From Prolixibacteraceae bacterium (lineage in GTDB: Bacteria > Bacteroidota > Bacteroidia > Bacteroidales > Prolixibacteraceae): a stretch of DNA of 64,000 bases. The stretch is from contig JANQHI010000084.1 in the NCBI GenBank assembly GCA_028282705.1, positions 1 through 64,000 of the forward strand, written 5' to 3'. Position numbers and translations under genes: made by a program. The notes below the pieces were generated by a model. That model ran no database searches. It saw only the letters and a program-made list of their open reading frames with translations, and was not told the DNA's origin. Below, in pieces: positions 54,601 to 63,137 of the stretch (position 1 is the stretch's first letter; the number at the start of each line of letters is the position of its first letter).

Positions 54601-54933
54601 ATGGCTACCTATGGGCGTGGAATATGGACAGTTGAATATGATGAACTGGTTTCAAGTGGGTTGGTCACTTCAATTAGTAACTTGGATGTGAGTGTGTACC
54701 CAAACCCATCAAGAGGAAAACTCAACCTGGATATTATAGGTGATGAAACAGGTACATTTGAAGTTTCAGTTTATGATATTTCAGGTAAGGTTGTTTATCA
54801 AGAATCTGTGGAGAAATTTGTAAACTCCACCAAAAAAGAAATACACCTGGATGGTGTGAAACCTGGTAACTATAGCCTGGTAGTTACAGGTACAAAATAC
54901 AGGGCAAGCAAACAAGTAATCATAACTAATTAA
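51676..54933 (+). CDS. T9SS-secreted sortilin/VPS10-like Asp-box repeat protein
   Basis: 1085 aa. An N-terminal export signal leads to a propeller built of at least nine Asp-box repeats, for example 'VWKTTDGGENWTNLT', 'IFKSTDRGQSWVQL', 'IFKTVDGGQTWQSKF', 'IYKSTDSGETWSVS', 'ISKDQGETWEQK' and 'ILRSTDYGQTWVDLTG'. An extra beta-rich domain interrupts the repeats at about residues 415-600. The last 85 residues are a type A sorting domain ('VSVYPNPSRGKLNLDI', 'GNYSLVV'), so it crosses the outer membrane by type IX secretion. Similar repeats occur in sialidase- and sortilin-like surface proteins. No glycosidase active site was recognised. Confidence 0.92.
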   Translation: MKRHHLILVISVLVIAAFVTCDFSSPPVKQYGQWHNEYMKKKERRSNGFVKSKKHVEAKAREMVKYFNGMKGPINGEAREYPPNNLMVELEKAKSNKVYEKSAKAVEWVSRGPGNVGGRTRGLIVDPEDPLYNTWFAGSATGGVWKTTDGGENWTNLTPDIPYLSTSTIIMAPSNTNVIYVGTGESFGNRFNTGGGIFKSTDRGQSWVQLLATADDPNFRFVNRLIIDPNNEDIVLAATLTGIFKTVDGGQTWQSKFSGRNIEDLDADPSDFSIQYACRNSSGIYKSTDSGETWSVSSDGINKGERFELAISESDPQRVYVSAEFSDEESVVYVSYDGGANWQVFRDETDTYKDFLGGQGWYDNTIMVDPYDNNNVFVGGVDIWKLTLSDSISEGDPQVSRVDENNTQTFIEFVSFTGNDFTGVTVSGADENELVPSDWATVEIRFGPDKKQKAHRFEVPNQATSGVPASSYFYRDYVEVPFEVWDITNNRQLMVSFRDQEKDGQFNLYERSDDEVSGEYGLLGREYIYVNAIEYDENTPSTNVSIAGGHTYKNLYMLWVILPDGGTWGPENLPESNIKINYSSVTSRLGTARSVADAYGNYDGGDNYEQNNGMGTTSIPGFHPDHHNLIPIKIDNNQKRFWILNANDGGIGISKDQGETWEQKKNNYITTQFYGVAKRQGFHNYFGGTQDNGSWQSPPIFNATDKSQYIFQLGGDGFECIWHQENSSKIMGSIYNNDFYVTSNGGSTWQSADGGIGEDGPFYTRLSNSSQEPDRLYAVGTNGLWVSDDFGATDWETRTVGNKWTSGEVTSWHQVEISPANNAVIYCGAANSPNNSLAMYVSKNKGTFFSEVKPYTVRSMPYYFRSIYPHPNDEATVFVTYAVFGEPKILRSTDYGQTWVDLTGYGDTGERSTNGFPEVPCNCLLVFPEHPNQMWAGTDIGIFESKNSGETWEILETGMPAAPITQMFLQDGNVVMATYGRGIWTVEYDELVSSGLVTSISNLDVSVYPNPSRGKLNLDIIGDETGTFEVSVYDISGKVVYQESVEKFVNSTKKEIHLDGVKPGNYSLVVTGTKYRASKQVIITN

Positions 54934-54935
54934 TG

Positions 54936-54961
54936 AAAAGGGGGTAGCAATACCCCTTTTA
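54936..54961 (+). terminator. Terminator after the T9SS protein gene
   Basis: AAAAGGGGGTA, 4-base loop, TACCCCTTTT. Compact G/C stem with A/T arms, directly after the stop codon. Confidence 0.8.
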
Positions 54962-55127
54962 ACTTTTTCCCCACTCCTGGTTTACCATTTATATCATTGT
55001 ATTAATCGTGAAACATGGAAGGTTTGACGAATAATCTATTAAAATAGTTTTTATTTTGGATGGCAAAAGGTAAATTTGTTAAGAAGGAAGAACAAAATTA
55101 AGTTCATATTAACTAAAATCATAAAGT

Positions 55128-55427
55128 ATGGAAGAAGTAAAATCTACTGTAAATCCACAAAACCCACCACCTAATTACCTGGTTTGGGGAATCCTGACAA
55201 CAATTTTATGTTGTTTACCATTTGGTATAATATCCATTGTTTATGCAGCATCTGTTAATTCAAAATGGATTTCTGGCGACTATGAAGGAGCCATGAGGGC
55301 CAGCAAAAATGCCAAACTGTGGGCATGGCTATCAGCAGGAGTAGCATTAATTGGGGTTATTGTTTGGTTTACCCTGGTGGCATTGGGAGTTGCTACTGCT
55401 TTTTGGGTTGAAGGGTTTGATTGGTAA
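55128..55427 (+). CDS. CD225/dispanin-family membrane protein
   Basis: 99 aa with two membrane segments: 'LVWGILTTILCCLPFGIISI', which carries the CCLPFG dispanin signature, and 'WAWLSAGVALIGVIVWF'. The intervening loop 'SGDYEGAMRASKNAKLW' is characteristic. Bacterial dispanins are of unknown function. It is followed after 3 bases by a DUF2752 gene, a pairing I expect in Bacteroidota. A TAAATTTG element at 55071-55078 may be its -7 box. Confidence 0.85.
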   Translation: MEEVKSTVNPQNPPPNYLVWGILTTILCCLPFGIISIVYAASVNSKWISGDYEGAMRASKNAKLWAWLSAGVALIGVIVWFTLVALGVATAFWVEGFDW

Positions 55428-55430
55428 AAA

Positions 55431-55835
55431 ATGTCAAAATACATTAAACTGGGGCTGCTTTTGTTATTAGTACCTTTGGCAGCCCTATTTTTTCACCTTG
55501 ACCCTGCTACCCAACCCATTTTTCCTAAATGTATATTCCATTCCCTGACTGGGTTACATTGCCCTGGCTGTGGTTCACAGCGCGCAATTCATGACCTTTT
55601 ACATTTTGATATTGAAGGGGTTGTCCAGAATAATTTCCTTTTTTTACCTGCCCTGGTTATCAGTATTTATGGAATAATAGTCCCATTTTCTAATAGATAT
55701 TTCAATACCTCATTTAAAAATTTCCTTAACCATCCAAAAACTCCTGTAATTATTGCTTTGCTGATTTTGCTGTTCTGGGTTATCAGGAACATACCTTTTT
55801 ACCCATTTACTTCCCTGGCTCCATCCCCTTTCTAA
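55431..55835 (+). CDS. DUF2752 membrane protein
   Basis: 134 aa with two or three membrane segments. The signature 'HCPGCGSQRAIHDLLHFD' (CPGCGxxRA) is diagnostic for DUF2752 and may bind metal, followed by 'NFLFLPALVISIYG'. Function is unknown. It is three bases after the dispanin gene and surely co-transcribed with it. Confidence 0.88.
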   Translation: MSKYIKLGLLLLLVPLAALFFHLDPATQPIFPKCIFHSLTGLHCPGCGSQRAIHDLLHFDIEGVVQNNFLFLPALVISIYGIIVPFSNRYFNTSFKNFLNHPKTPVIIALLILLFWVIRNIPFYPFTSLAPSPF

Positions 55836-55895
55836 ACCTACCCTGAATGGTATGGTTTTTGGACTTGCAAAAAAAACAATTAAATACCAAAAGCC

Positions 55896-56543
55896 ATGAA
55901 ACAATTAGCCATTTTTATTTTAGCCTTTACTGTAATTACATCTTGTTCTACTTACAACCAGATCATTGAAGTTGACGACCCTTATAAAGAAACCTCTTCA
56001 CTAAAAATAAAACAGGAGTTAAAAGGTAAGTCTGACAGCAGGACTGGGGTAAATGTGTATAATTATGATTATATATTCTATGCATCATTTAATTATATTG
56101 CCAATGCCCAATCAGAAAATGAAGTGCAGATGGAGCTTAAGGTAACTACTCCAGTAAGGAATGAGTCCCTGGATTTTATAATCTATTTTAACATTGATGG
56201 GCAGAAATTTAAGCTGGAGGCAAATAAAACAAGCCTGGTTTCATATAACAGCCCATTAACCAGCAGCTTTTCAACAACCACCAGTGATGATGGTGAAGAT
56301 AAAAATAGTTCAATACAAACCACAACTGAAACCACGACTGTGGTATCTACTTTCCAAACTATGAAACATACATTCACTATCCCAATGGAAATGTATGATA
56401 AAATAGCTTTTTGCGAAAAAAACACAATCAGGGCATATATTGGAAATGAAGGGATAGACATTAAATACAGATGGAATAACCTGTATCCTTTAAAAAAATA
56501 TTTCAACCAGGTTTTATTACAAGAGCATAATAAGAAGGAATGA
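55896..56543 (+). CDS. Lipoprotein of unknown function
   Basis: 215 aa with lipobox 'VITSC' (Cys17). The mature part is beta-rich with a Ser/Thr-rich central stretch ('SSFSTTTSDDGEDKNSSIQT') and no recognised domain. It is 60 bases after the DUF2752 gene and converges with the methyltransferase gene, whose stop codon is 2 bases away. Confidence 0.7.
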   Translation: MKQLAIFILAFTVITSCSTYNQIIEVDDPYKETSSLKIKQELKGKSDSRTGVNVYNYDYIFYASFNYIANAQSENEVQMELKVTTPVRNESLDFIIYFNIDGQKFKLEANKTSLVSYNSPLTSSFSTTTSDDGEDKNSSIQTTTETTTVVSTFQTMKHTFTIPMEMYDKIAFCEKNTIRAYIGNEGIDIKYRWNNLYPLKKYFNQVLLQEHNKKE

Positions 56544-56545
56544 CT

Positions 56546-58300
56546 TTATTGTGTTTGAAATAGCTTCATTTGTTTGTGGTTCCCTTCTTCTTTAAATAAT
56601 TCGCCAAAATCTTGCCAATCCCTCAATGATATACCTTTTAATTCTATTTTGGCTGTTTTGAAACTGATGGCTCTATAAGCTTTTTCAATATCAAGCCTCA
56701 TTAATATTTCTTTCGTAACGGGCCTTTTTGAATCAATGAATATGATAGACTTAAGGAATTGTTGGACTGTATCAGAATTAACAATATAATGTGCAATTTC
56801 AGCATTTTTTAATGAGTCAAAACCAATAAAGTAACATGTATCATCAAGCATTATTGGTTTATTATTTTCTTCAGGAACTACCAATGTAAAAATGGTTGAT
56901 TTATAAAGGCCAGAGATAGCTACTTTGAATTGTTTAAATGAATAATCGCCAATACCAAAAATTGAGAATTTAGGTTTGTTTTTATAAATTGAAGATTTAC
57001 GTTTGGCAAAAAGTCCTTTGTGAGAAGTTAAGTATTTGTGTGTGAGTGGATATAGTTTCTCAATATAGGTTGTTTCTTGACCAATTCTCTTTTGTGTAAT
57101 AATGGTGAGCTTCCTATAAGTACTTACCTTTTTGTTTTTTAGGTCAGAACTTTTTAAAAGCCCATATATTAACCCTTCTTCAAGTTGCATTACTTGTTTC
57201 ATCCCATTAAGGTAATGCTCATTATATCTGGTAAATTCCATCACTTTCGAACAATCATGCTTAATGCCTGAACGCCAGATTAAACCAGATTTACCATCAA
57301 TATCAATTACATTATTATGGCCATTTACAGAGGAAACAAATTTATTATTGAACCATCCAAATGTTGTTCCCTGTTTTTTAGTATAAAAATCAAGCTCATG
57401 GCAAATTAACCCTGGATTGGTATTTAATTGTGATACAAATAATGAAGCTTTAACAGAAGCACCAAATTCTTTCTTTGCATCTATAATTAAGCTTTCTGAC
57501 CCTGAAAAATGATATTGGTTTTTTTTCTGCCCATGAATAATATTTCTTATAACAGAATTTTTTATTAAAAAGGCAAATATTCCATTGTGTTCCTGAAAGG
57601 CATTTAAAAGCATTAATGAAATGTATTCGCCAATATCAAAGTTACCTTTTCCTGTTATGGCTTCTATCCCAGAATATCCTTTGAGGTTTATTTTTTTTGG
57701 AAGGTTTTTAGATGATACAGAACCAAGCTCAGAATTTGTTACCCAAGGTGGGTTTCCTATGATTAAAGTTTTTAAGGTTTTTGTATTTCTTCCTAATTTG
57801 TCATAAGGGAATTCAAATGTATTGGTGTGGATAATATCAATTTCAGGTTTTTGCACTGCCGGGTTTGAAAGGTAGTAGTTCAATATGTTGAATTTGGCTT
57901 CCCAAACATAAGGTTGGTATATTTCAATACCTACAATTTTTTTCAAATGTTGGAATTGTTTTATTGATGAAATAATAAAATTTCCTTTTCCACATGTGGG
58001 TTCAAAAATAAACTCAAATCGTGGTTCTTTTGACGCAATGTATTTGACAACCTCTAAAGTTAATTGTTCATTTGTTTGGAAATCACCATACTCTCTCCTT
58101 CCCGGTTCAGCAACCATAAATTGGTATTTGTTCAGTGCTTTGATTAGCCCCAGTGCATCTTCTTGGTTAATGAAAAAATTATTTATTCCACAAATTTGTT
58201 TTACAATGCTATTGGCTTGTTTGTAATCAGATAGAGCTTTAATATGGTGATTAAAAAACCCTACTGTTTTAGCATGTATTTGTGTTTCAAAATAATTCAT
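56546..58300 (-). CDS. Adenine-specific DNA methyltransferase (type II RM)
   Basis: 584 aa. SAM-binding motif I is 'FEPTCGKGNF' near residues 97-106 and catalytic motif IV is 'NPPW' at 183-186 ('IIGNPPWV'), so it is an N6-adenine methylase of the gamma-like order. The long C-terminal half would be the target-recognition domain. Its start overlaps the end of the restriction endonuclease gene by 4 bases (58297-58300). It protects host DNA from the partner endonuclease. The recognition sequence cannot be read from the protein. Confidence 0.9.
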   Translation of the reverse strand: MNYFETQIHAKTVGFFNHHIKALSDYKQANSIVKQICGINNFFINQEDALGLIKALNKYQFMVAEPGRREYGDFQTNEQLTLEVVKYIASKEPRFEFIFEPTCGKGNFIISSIKQFQHLKKIVGIEIYQPYVWEAKFNILNYYLSNPAVQKPEIDIIHTNTFEFPYDKLGRNTKTLKTLIIGNPPWVTNSELGSVSSKNLPKKINLKGYSGIEAITGKGNFDIGEYISLMLLNAFQEHNGIFAFLIKNSVIRNIIHGQKKNQYHFSGSESLIIDAKKEFGASVKASLFVSQLNTNPGLICHELDFYTKKQGTTFGWFNNKFVSSVNGHNNVIDIDGKSGLIWRSGIKHDCSKVMEFTRYNEHYLNGMKQVMQLEEGLIYGLLKSSDLKNKKVSTYRKLTIITQKRIGQETTYIEKLYPLTHKYLTSHKGLFAKRKSSIYKNKPKFSIFGIGDYSFKQFKVAISGLYKSTIFTLVVPEENNKPIMLDDTCYFIGFDSLKNAEIAHYIVNSDTVQQFLKSIIFIDSKRPVTKEILMRLDIEKAYRAISFKTAKIELKGISLRDWQDFGELFKEEGNHKQMKLFQTQ

Positions 58301-58971
58301 TTATTCACCTTATCTATCAACTTTGATATACCCTGAATATCATCTGTAAGGGTTACAATCCTTGCATATTGCAACCTCCATTGTAAAGCATTTGAAATGG
58401 TTAAATATCCTTGTTCTAGGCCTCCTGCCATGATTTTGCTTGCTATTATATTTAAGCCAGTTTCATCAACAGGGATATTCCTGTCAACCAGGTAGGCAAT
58501 AATATCTTCTTTTATAGCCCCATCTTTTACCATTTCTATTAACCTGAAAGTTGTGGTATAATCAGCAGTCCTGTTTTTTTCAAGAAATGTACAACTCATA
58601 AAATCCAGGGAAGCTGCTTGCTGGTGCTTAATATCAGTTTTCTTATAGACAAAAATGAGCAAGTTATAGCCTAATCCAAAAATCTTTTGTTGAGCATCTT
58701 TGAAAGGGCATGATGATTGGGGTTGCCTTATGGAAGTGACCTTTATATCAGATTGGATGCCATCTTCGGGCAAATCAATCCCCTTCGCAGAAGACCCCAT
58801 CTCATACTCATATCTTTCTGAAAGGTATCTTTGAAATTTATGCTCAATATAAGTCCCAACAGCTTTGCCATCAGTTATACCATATAATTCTCTATTCTTA
58901 AATTTTGATTCAGCTTTACAGAACTCCTCAGCTGATTTTTTTAGTAAGGGTATGGTTAATTTTTCTTTCAT
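58297..58971 (-). CDS. Type II restriction endonuclease
   Basis: 224 aa. It has a PD-(D/E)XK-like core, with acidic residues in 'GIDLPEDGIQSDIKVTS' giving D..x..DxK, preceded by the helix 'YIEHKFQRYLSERYEYEMGS'. The assignment as endonuclease rests on this motif and on the overlapping methylase gene downstream. It is transcribed first from a promoter at 58994-59023. A type II pair of this size is often mobile. Confidence 0.8.
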   Translation of the reverse strand: MKEKLTIPLLKKSAEEFCKAESKFKNRELYGITDGKAVGTYIEHKFQRYLSERYEYEMGSSAKGIDLPEDGIQSDIKVTSIRQPQSSCPFKDAQQKIFGLGYNLLIFVYKKTDIKHQQAASLDFMSCTFLEKNRTADYTTTFRLIEMVKDGAIKEDIIAYLVDRNIPVDETGLNIIASKIMAGGLEQGYLTISNALQWRLQYARIVTLTDDIQGISKLIDKVNK

Positions 58972-58993
58972 TGGATGTGGCTGTTGTGTTATA

Positions 58994-59023
58994 CAAAATT
59001 AGGTTTTTTTGCTGAAATTCAAT
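58994..59023 (-). promoter_or_regulatory. Promoter of the restriction-modification operon
   Basis: On the minus strand ATTG (59023-59020), 18-base spacer, TAATTTTG (59001-58994), matching the TAnnTTTG pattern, about 22 bases before the endonuclease ATG. No separate C-protein gene was seen. Confidence 0.5.
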
Positions 59024-59061
59024 TTGAATAAAAAACAGGATATGATTCACTGGAGGTGGTT

Positions 59062-60339
59062 TTATTTACCTTTTATCCTAAACACAGGATTATATTTTAA
59101 ATACCTGATAACAATAAATGAAGGGATTGCACACACCAGTACCCAAATAAAAAAGTGTTGGTAGCCAATCACCTCCTGGATCCATCCACTTGCCATACCT
59201 GGCAGCATCATCCCCAATGCCATAAAGCCAGTACATAAAGCATAATGTGCTGTTTTATGTTGCCCATCAGCAAGGTAGATCATATATAAAGTAAGGGCTG
59301 TAAACCCAAAGCCATAACCAAATTGTTCTATTATAACTAAACTAGTGATAACCCACAGGCTTTGAGGTTGCAGATATGCCAGGAATACATAAGCCAGGTT
59401 GGGCAGGTTCATGGCAACAACCATGGTAAACATCCATTTTTTCAGCCCATGCTTTGAAATAGCTATCCCCCCTAATATGCCTCCCAGGGTAAGGGCTATC
59501 ATCCCTGCAGTACCATAAATAAACCCAATGTTGCTGGTAGATAAACCTAAGCCTCCTTGCTCAGGTTGGTCCAATAAAAATGGAGATGCTAACTTTACCA
59601 ATTGTGCTTCACCCAGCCTGAAAACAAGGATAAAAACCAACCCCAGCCAAATGCCCTTTTTCTTGAAAAAGGAAATAAATGTAAGTACAAAATCATTGAA
59701 TACTTTTGAAACAGGTTTTGAACCTCTTTTTTGGTCGGCAGGAGGGTGTGGGAGTATAAAAGCATGCCACAAATAAAGGATAGCAAACAGGGCAACCAAT
59801 ATCAGGAATGTATATTTCCAGGCCATAAAATTATTGTTGGTGAATAGTTCAAACTGGCCAGCCAGTATTACAATCAGCCCTTGCCCTGTGAGCATGGCAA
59901 CTCTGTAAAAGGTATTCCTGATGCCTACAAAAAAAGCCTGTTCATGGTTGGTTAACCCCAGCATATAAAACCCATCAGCAGCAATGTCATGGGTGGCTGA
60001 ACTAAATGCAAGCAACCAAAAAAAGGCAAGTGTATATTGGAAAAAATTACCAGTGGGGATAGTAAATGCCACACCAGCCAGGGCAGCCCCAATAACCAGT
60101 TGCATGGAAACAATCCAATACCTTTTGGTTTTAAGTATGTCAACTATCGGGCTCCATAATGGTTTAATGATCCAAGGGAGGTATAACCAGCTGGTATATA
60201 GAGCTATGTCAGTATTTGAAATATCAAGCCTTTTGTACATGATCACTGAAACTGTCATCACGAAAACATAAGGCAGCCCTTCAGCAAAATATAGTGAAGG
60301 TATCCATGCCCAGGCATTTCTGGAAGTTGGTTTATTCAT
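59062..60339 (-). CDS. AmpG-like MFS permease
   Basis: 425 aa from ATG 60339; an upstream start adds ten residues. It has twelve membrane segments. The N-terminal 'SLYFAEGLPYVFVMTVSVIM' and 'YTSWLYLPWIIKPLWSPIVD' are hallmarks of the AmpG family, which imports muropeptides (GlcNAc-anhydroMurNAc-peptides) into the cytoplasm for recycling. It lies downstream of a SpoIID-domain gene and a DUF4922 gene on the same strand, which fits a recycling role, although AmpG-like proteins with other substrates exist. Confidence 0.85.
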   Translation of the reverse strand: MNKPTSRNAWAWIPSLYFAEGLPYVFVMTVSVIMYKRLDISNTDIALYTSWLYLPWIIKPLWSPIVDILKTKRYWIVSMQLVIGAALAGVAFTIPTGNFFQYTLAFFWLLAFSSATHDIAADGFYMLGLTNHEQAFFVGIRNTFYRVAMLTGQGLIVILAGQFELFTNNNFMAWKYTFLILVALFAILYLWHAFILPHPPADQKRGSKPVSKVFNDFVLTFISFFKKKGIWLGLVFILVFRLGEAQLVKLASPFLLDQPEQGGLGLSTSNIGFIYGTAGMIALTLGGILGGIAISKHGLKKWMFTMVVAMNLPNLAYVFLAYLQPQSLWVITSLVIIEQFGYGFGFTALTLYMIYLADGQHKTAHYALCTGFMALGMMLPGMASGWIQEVIGYQHFFIWVLVCAIPSFIVIRYLKYNPVFRIKGK

Positions 60340-60466
60340 AACATTTAAATTCTTAACCCAAGAAAACAATTATCCATGAGAAATTGGTGTTCATACCCAG
60401 AATTTCATGAATAAAACTGAAAATCCAAGGTTAAACTTGTGGTTTTGTGTTTTGATTACAGAAAGT

Positions 60467-61825
60467 TTAATGTTCACTTCCCGAAATTTTTAGCTTGAAG
60501 TAATTTTCAATTTCAGCTCTTTGAAAATAGTGGTTAAGGATTTCTTTGTATGAATAGCCTTTTTCTCCCATAGCAGCAGCACCAATTTGGCATAGCCCCA
60601 CACCATGGCCCCAGCCAGCTCCTGTAAGTACAAATTTTTGAGGGACATTATTTTCAAAGTCAAGGTAGTCAACCACAAAAGCAGAACTATAGAGGTGGCT
60701 TTCTGATAACCATTTCCTTATTTCAAGCTCCTTCCCAATTATCATTTCCTTGTTTGTCCCAATTATTTTTAGTTTGATGATCCTGGCTGAATGCCCCCTT
60801 TTTATTGCTTCCAGTTTAATAACCTCTCCAAAATCAATAGCTGATTTTTTCTTGATGATTGAGGCTATTTCCTTTTGAGAATAAACCACCTGCCATCTGT
60901 AAAAATCTGTGGTTTGCTGGTCAAAACCAGGAAGCATCTGAGGTAAAATAGCAGGATCATCAGTGTTGCAAAAAGCATAAGGTTTACTCGTGATCCATTG
61001 TTCAGCTTCTTTTTCCTTGCGCAAATCAACACAAGTTGTATTTCCATATTCTGAATCAACAACTTTTGAAAGATAGGGGTAGTAGGTAGGTTCCCATACA
61101 TTTTCAAAATTTTCTGATAGCCCCCCACAGCATTTTGAAAAACGTGTATCACAAATTTCCCCATTAAATGCTAATACCTCCCCTTTGGTCTGCACTACTG
61201 CTTCAATTGCTTTTTCTGAGCTGATTTTTGAAATACCCTGGTAGCGTTGGCAATGGTCATCAGCACATACATCAAAAAGGTTGTGCCCTTCACTATCATA
61301 CCATATGATATGTTCATCCTGGCTGGCTGGAGTTTTTTTATTGGGTTTAGCTGGCTTTTTTTTCTTTTGGATTTGTGCAAGTACCCAGCTTCTTGAAATT
61401 ACAGCATGGGCTTTTAGGAATTCTAGTGAGGCATGGGGGCTCATTTCAGAAGAGACCACACTTTGCAAATATTTTTCAATGCCAACCAGGTTAATTGCCC
61501 TGACCTTATTTTCTTCCTGAACAAGTTTTAGTGCTCCTGAAAATTGCTGTACTTCCTGTTGTTCCCAATGAAAATCAATCCCAATGGTAACTTGTTCCAG
61601 TATGAATGTCCCATTGTCAGATATTGGGGCAAGTACTACTTCAAAAGCTTCAGCAACCAGCATGCCTTTACTATAAACAGAAACCTTGTTATTGTTGAGG
61701 GATGCAAGGTAGGTCTCCTTTGTTAGGATAGTTTTAGTCTCCTCTATTTGAAAATTATTTAAGAGTTGGAATTCAACCTTTTCATTGGCTAATATCCCTA
61801 CTGATATGGTTTTCTCCTTATTCAA
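60467..61825 (-). CDS. SpoIID/LytB-domain protein
   Basis: 452 aa. The conserved core reads 'YLQSVVSSEMSPHASLEFLK' and 'AHAVISRSWVLAQI', and the C-terminal 'GAGWGHGVGLCQIGAAAMGE' is the SpoIID signature. SpoIID of spore formers is a lytic transglycosylase acting on peptidoglycan stripped of stem peptides. No signal peptide or membrane segment is seen, so this protein should act in the cytoplasm, where it could process imported muropeptides. It starts 12 bases after the DUF4922 gene and lies 128 bases upstream of the permease gene. Confidence 0.88.
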   Translation of the reverse strand: MNKEKTISVGILANEKVEFQLLNNFQIEETKTILTKETYLASLNNNKVSVYSKGMLVAEAFEVVLAPISDNGTFILEQVTIGIDFHWEQQEVQQFSGALKLVQEENKVRAINLVGIEKYLQSVVSSEMSPHASLEFLKAHAVISRSWVLAQIQKKKKPAKPNKKTPASQDEHIIWYDSEGHNLFDVCADDHCQRYQGISKISSEKAIEAVVQTKGEVLAFNGEICDTRFSKCCGGLSENFENVWEPTYYPYLSKVVDSEYGNTTCVDLRKEKEAEQWITSKPYAFCNTDDPAILPQMLPGFDQQTTDFYRWQVVYSQKEIASIIKKKSAIDFGEVIKLEAIKRGHSARIIKLKIIGTNKEMIIGKELEIRKWLSESHLYSSAFVVDYLDFENNVPQKFVLTGAGWGHGVGLCQIGAAAMGEKGYSYKEILNHYFQRAEIENYFKLKISGSEH

Positions 61826-61837
61826 TATTTCCTATTT

Positions 61838-62830
61838 TTAAAGGTAAAGGACAACATTTTCAAATTCATTTTCTCCAATGGTAACCTGGCTTAAAATATC
61901 TTTTATGTCTCCTTCTGTGATCTTTTCAAAATCCTCTTTTCTGGGAAGGACAAAAATACCTCCCAGCTCAACAGAAGCTGGGCCAATGATGATTTGCCTT
62001 TTGCCTTCTTCAAAAAACTGTGAAGGTTTTTGTTTGCTTCTTGGAAAAATTACCACTTGCCATTGTTCTCCATTATAATTACATAAAATATTCAACCTGG
62101 GTTCATCTTCACCTTGAAGGATGGGTAACAGGCGGTAGATGTATTCAAAATATTCCAATAAGGAGTGGTGGTTGGCAGATTCCATGGCAATCAGTTTGCG
62201 TAGATAGCCTTTGGCTGTAAACACCCTTATCCATTTATTCCTGACCAATGTATAGCTGAAGTTGTTTTTTATGTTTTCATATTCTTTTTCAACAGGCATT
62301 ACCCCTTTTGTACAAGCCTGGAAGTGCATATGGTCAGGGGCTGAAGCCCCACATTGTGGCCCATTATAGAAGGTTGTGAAACCAGATAGTTTCTGGCTAA
62401 TGTGGAGCATGTCTTCAAAATTACTTTTTATCAATTGGGGAGAGTGTTCAGTTTTTGACAAGGTGAAATGATGATTGAAAATGGGGTAGGGGTTGCATAA
62501 AGCCAGGAAATCATTATGGACAAGGATACCTCTTTGCTGTACAGGCAAATGGGGCAAGCACAGGAAACATTTCCTTCCCTTAATTGATTCCTTGTCTGTT
62601 TTAGCTGCTGATGACCTGATCCTTTCAGGGTTGTGTTGGATGATAATTTTGAAATTCCCAAAAACAAATACCTTGTTTTGGGTGGTTGAAAGGGCTTCAA
62701 GGTTGGCTTCCATTATTTCCCATGTTGCTTTTTGTTGCTCAATAAGTGCCAGCAGCTGCCCATTGAAAGTAGTTATATCTCCAAATTGCTGGAGTTCTGC
62801 AATATTTACAACCCTTTTTACTGACATCAT
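61838..62830 (-). CDS. DUF4922 HIT-like phosphorylase/nucleotidyltransferase domain protein
   Basis: 330 aa. The segment 'NGPQCGASAPDHMHFQACTK' near residues 160-180 carries the HxH pattern of HIT/GalT-fold nucleotidyltransferases and Ap4A phosphorylases. A 'CFLCLPHLP' Cys pair could bind zinc. Family members would handle nucleotide-activated sugars. Together with SpoIID and AmpG-like genes on the same strand it suggests activation of a recovered sugar, which is inference only. Confidence 0.78.
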   Translation of the reverse strand: MMSVKRVVNIAELQQFGDITTFNGQLLALIEQQKATWEIMEANLEALSTTQNKVFVFGNFKIIIQHNPERIRSSAAKTDKESIKGRKCFLCLPHLPVQQRGILVHNDFLALCNPYPIFNHHFTLSKTEHSPQLIKSNFEDMLHISQKLSGFTTFYNGPQCGASAPDHMHFQACTKGVMPVEKEYENIKNNFSYTLVRNKWIRVFTAKGYLRKLIAMESANHHSLLEYFEYIYRLLPILQGEDEPRLNILCNYNGEQWQVVIFPRSKQKPSQFFEEGKRQIIIGPASVELGGIFVLPRKEDFEKITEGDIKDILSQVTIGENEFENVVLYL

Positions 62831-63137
62831 ATCATAAGGTATAATAAATTATGTTTATAAAAAGAAGCATACTTTGAAATTTCCCATCAGGAATTATGGT
62901 TCTTCTCAAAGAAACTGCTTTTGCCATTTATATTAGGTATTGTTGAGTAACTATTAGGAAATTTTAATTGTGCCTTGTCAATTCCTAACCTTTTTGTGAC
63001 TCTTAATGCCTTTATGGCTAAGGGTATTTACTTTAAAAATGCCACTAAACCACTAATTCACAAATCATTCATCAAGGCTTTATTTTAATGAATGTAATTT
63101 GTGTAAAAATATATTTGACAAATTTTCTAACAGTTAC
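62831..63137. other. Gene-free gap between DUF4922 and the last gene
   Basis: 307 bases without a credible gene. The only structure is a loose inverted repeat, TTAGG..AATTG facing CAATTCCTAA (about 62953-62990), without a T-run in the expected position. Confidence 0.5.
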
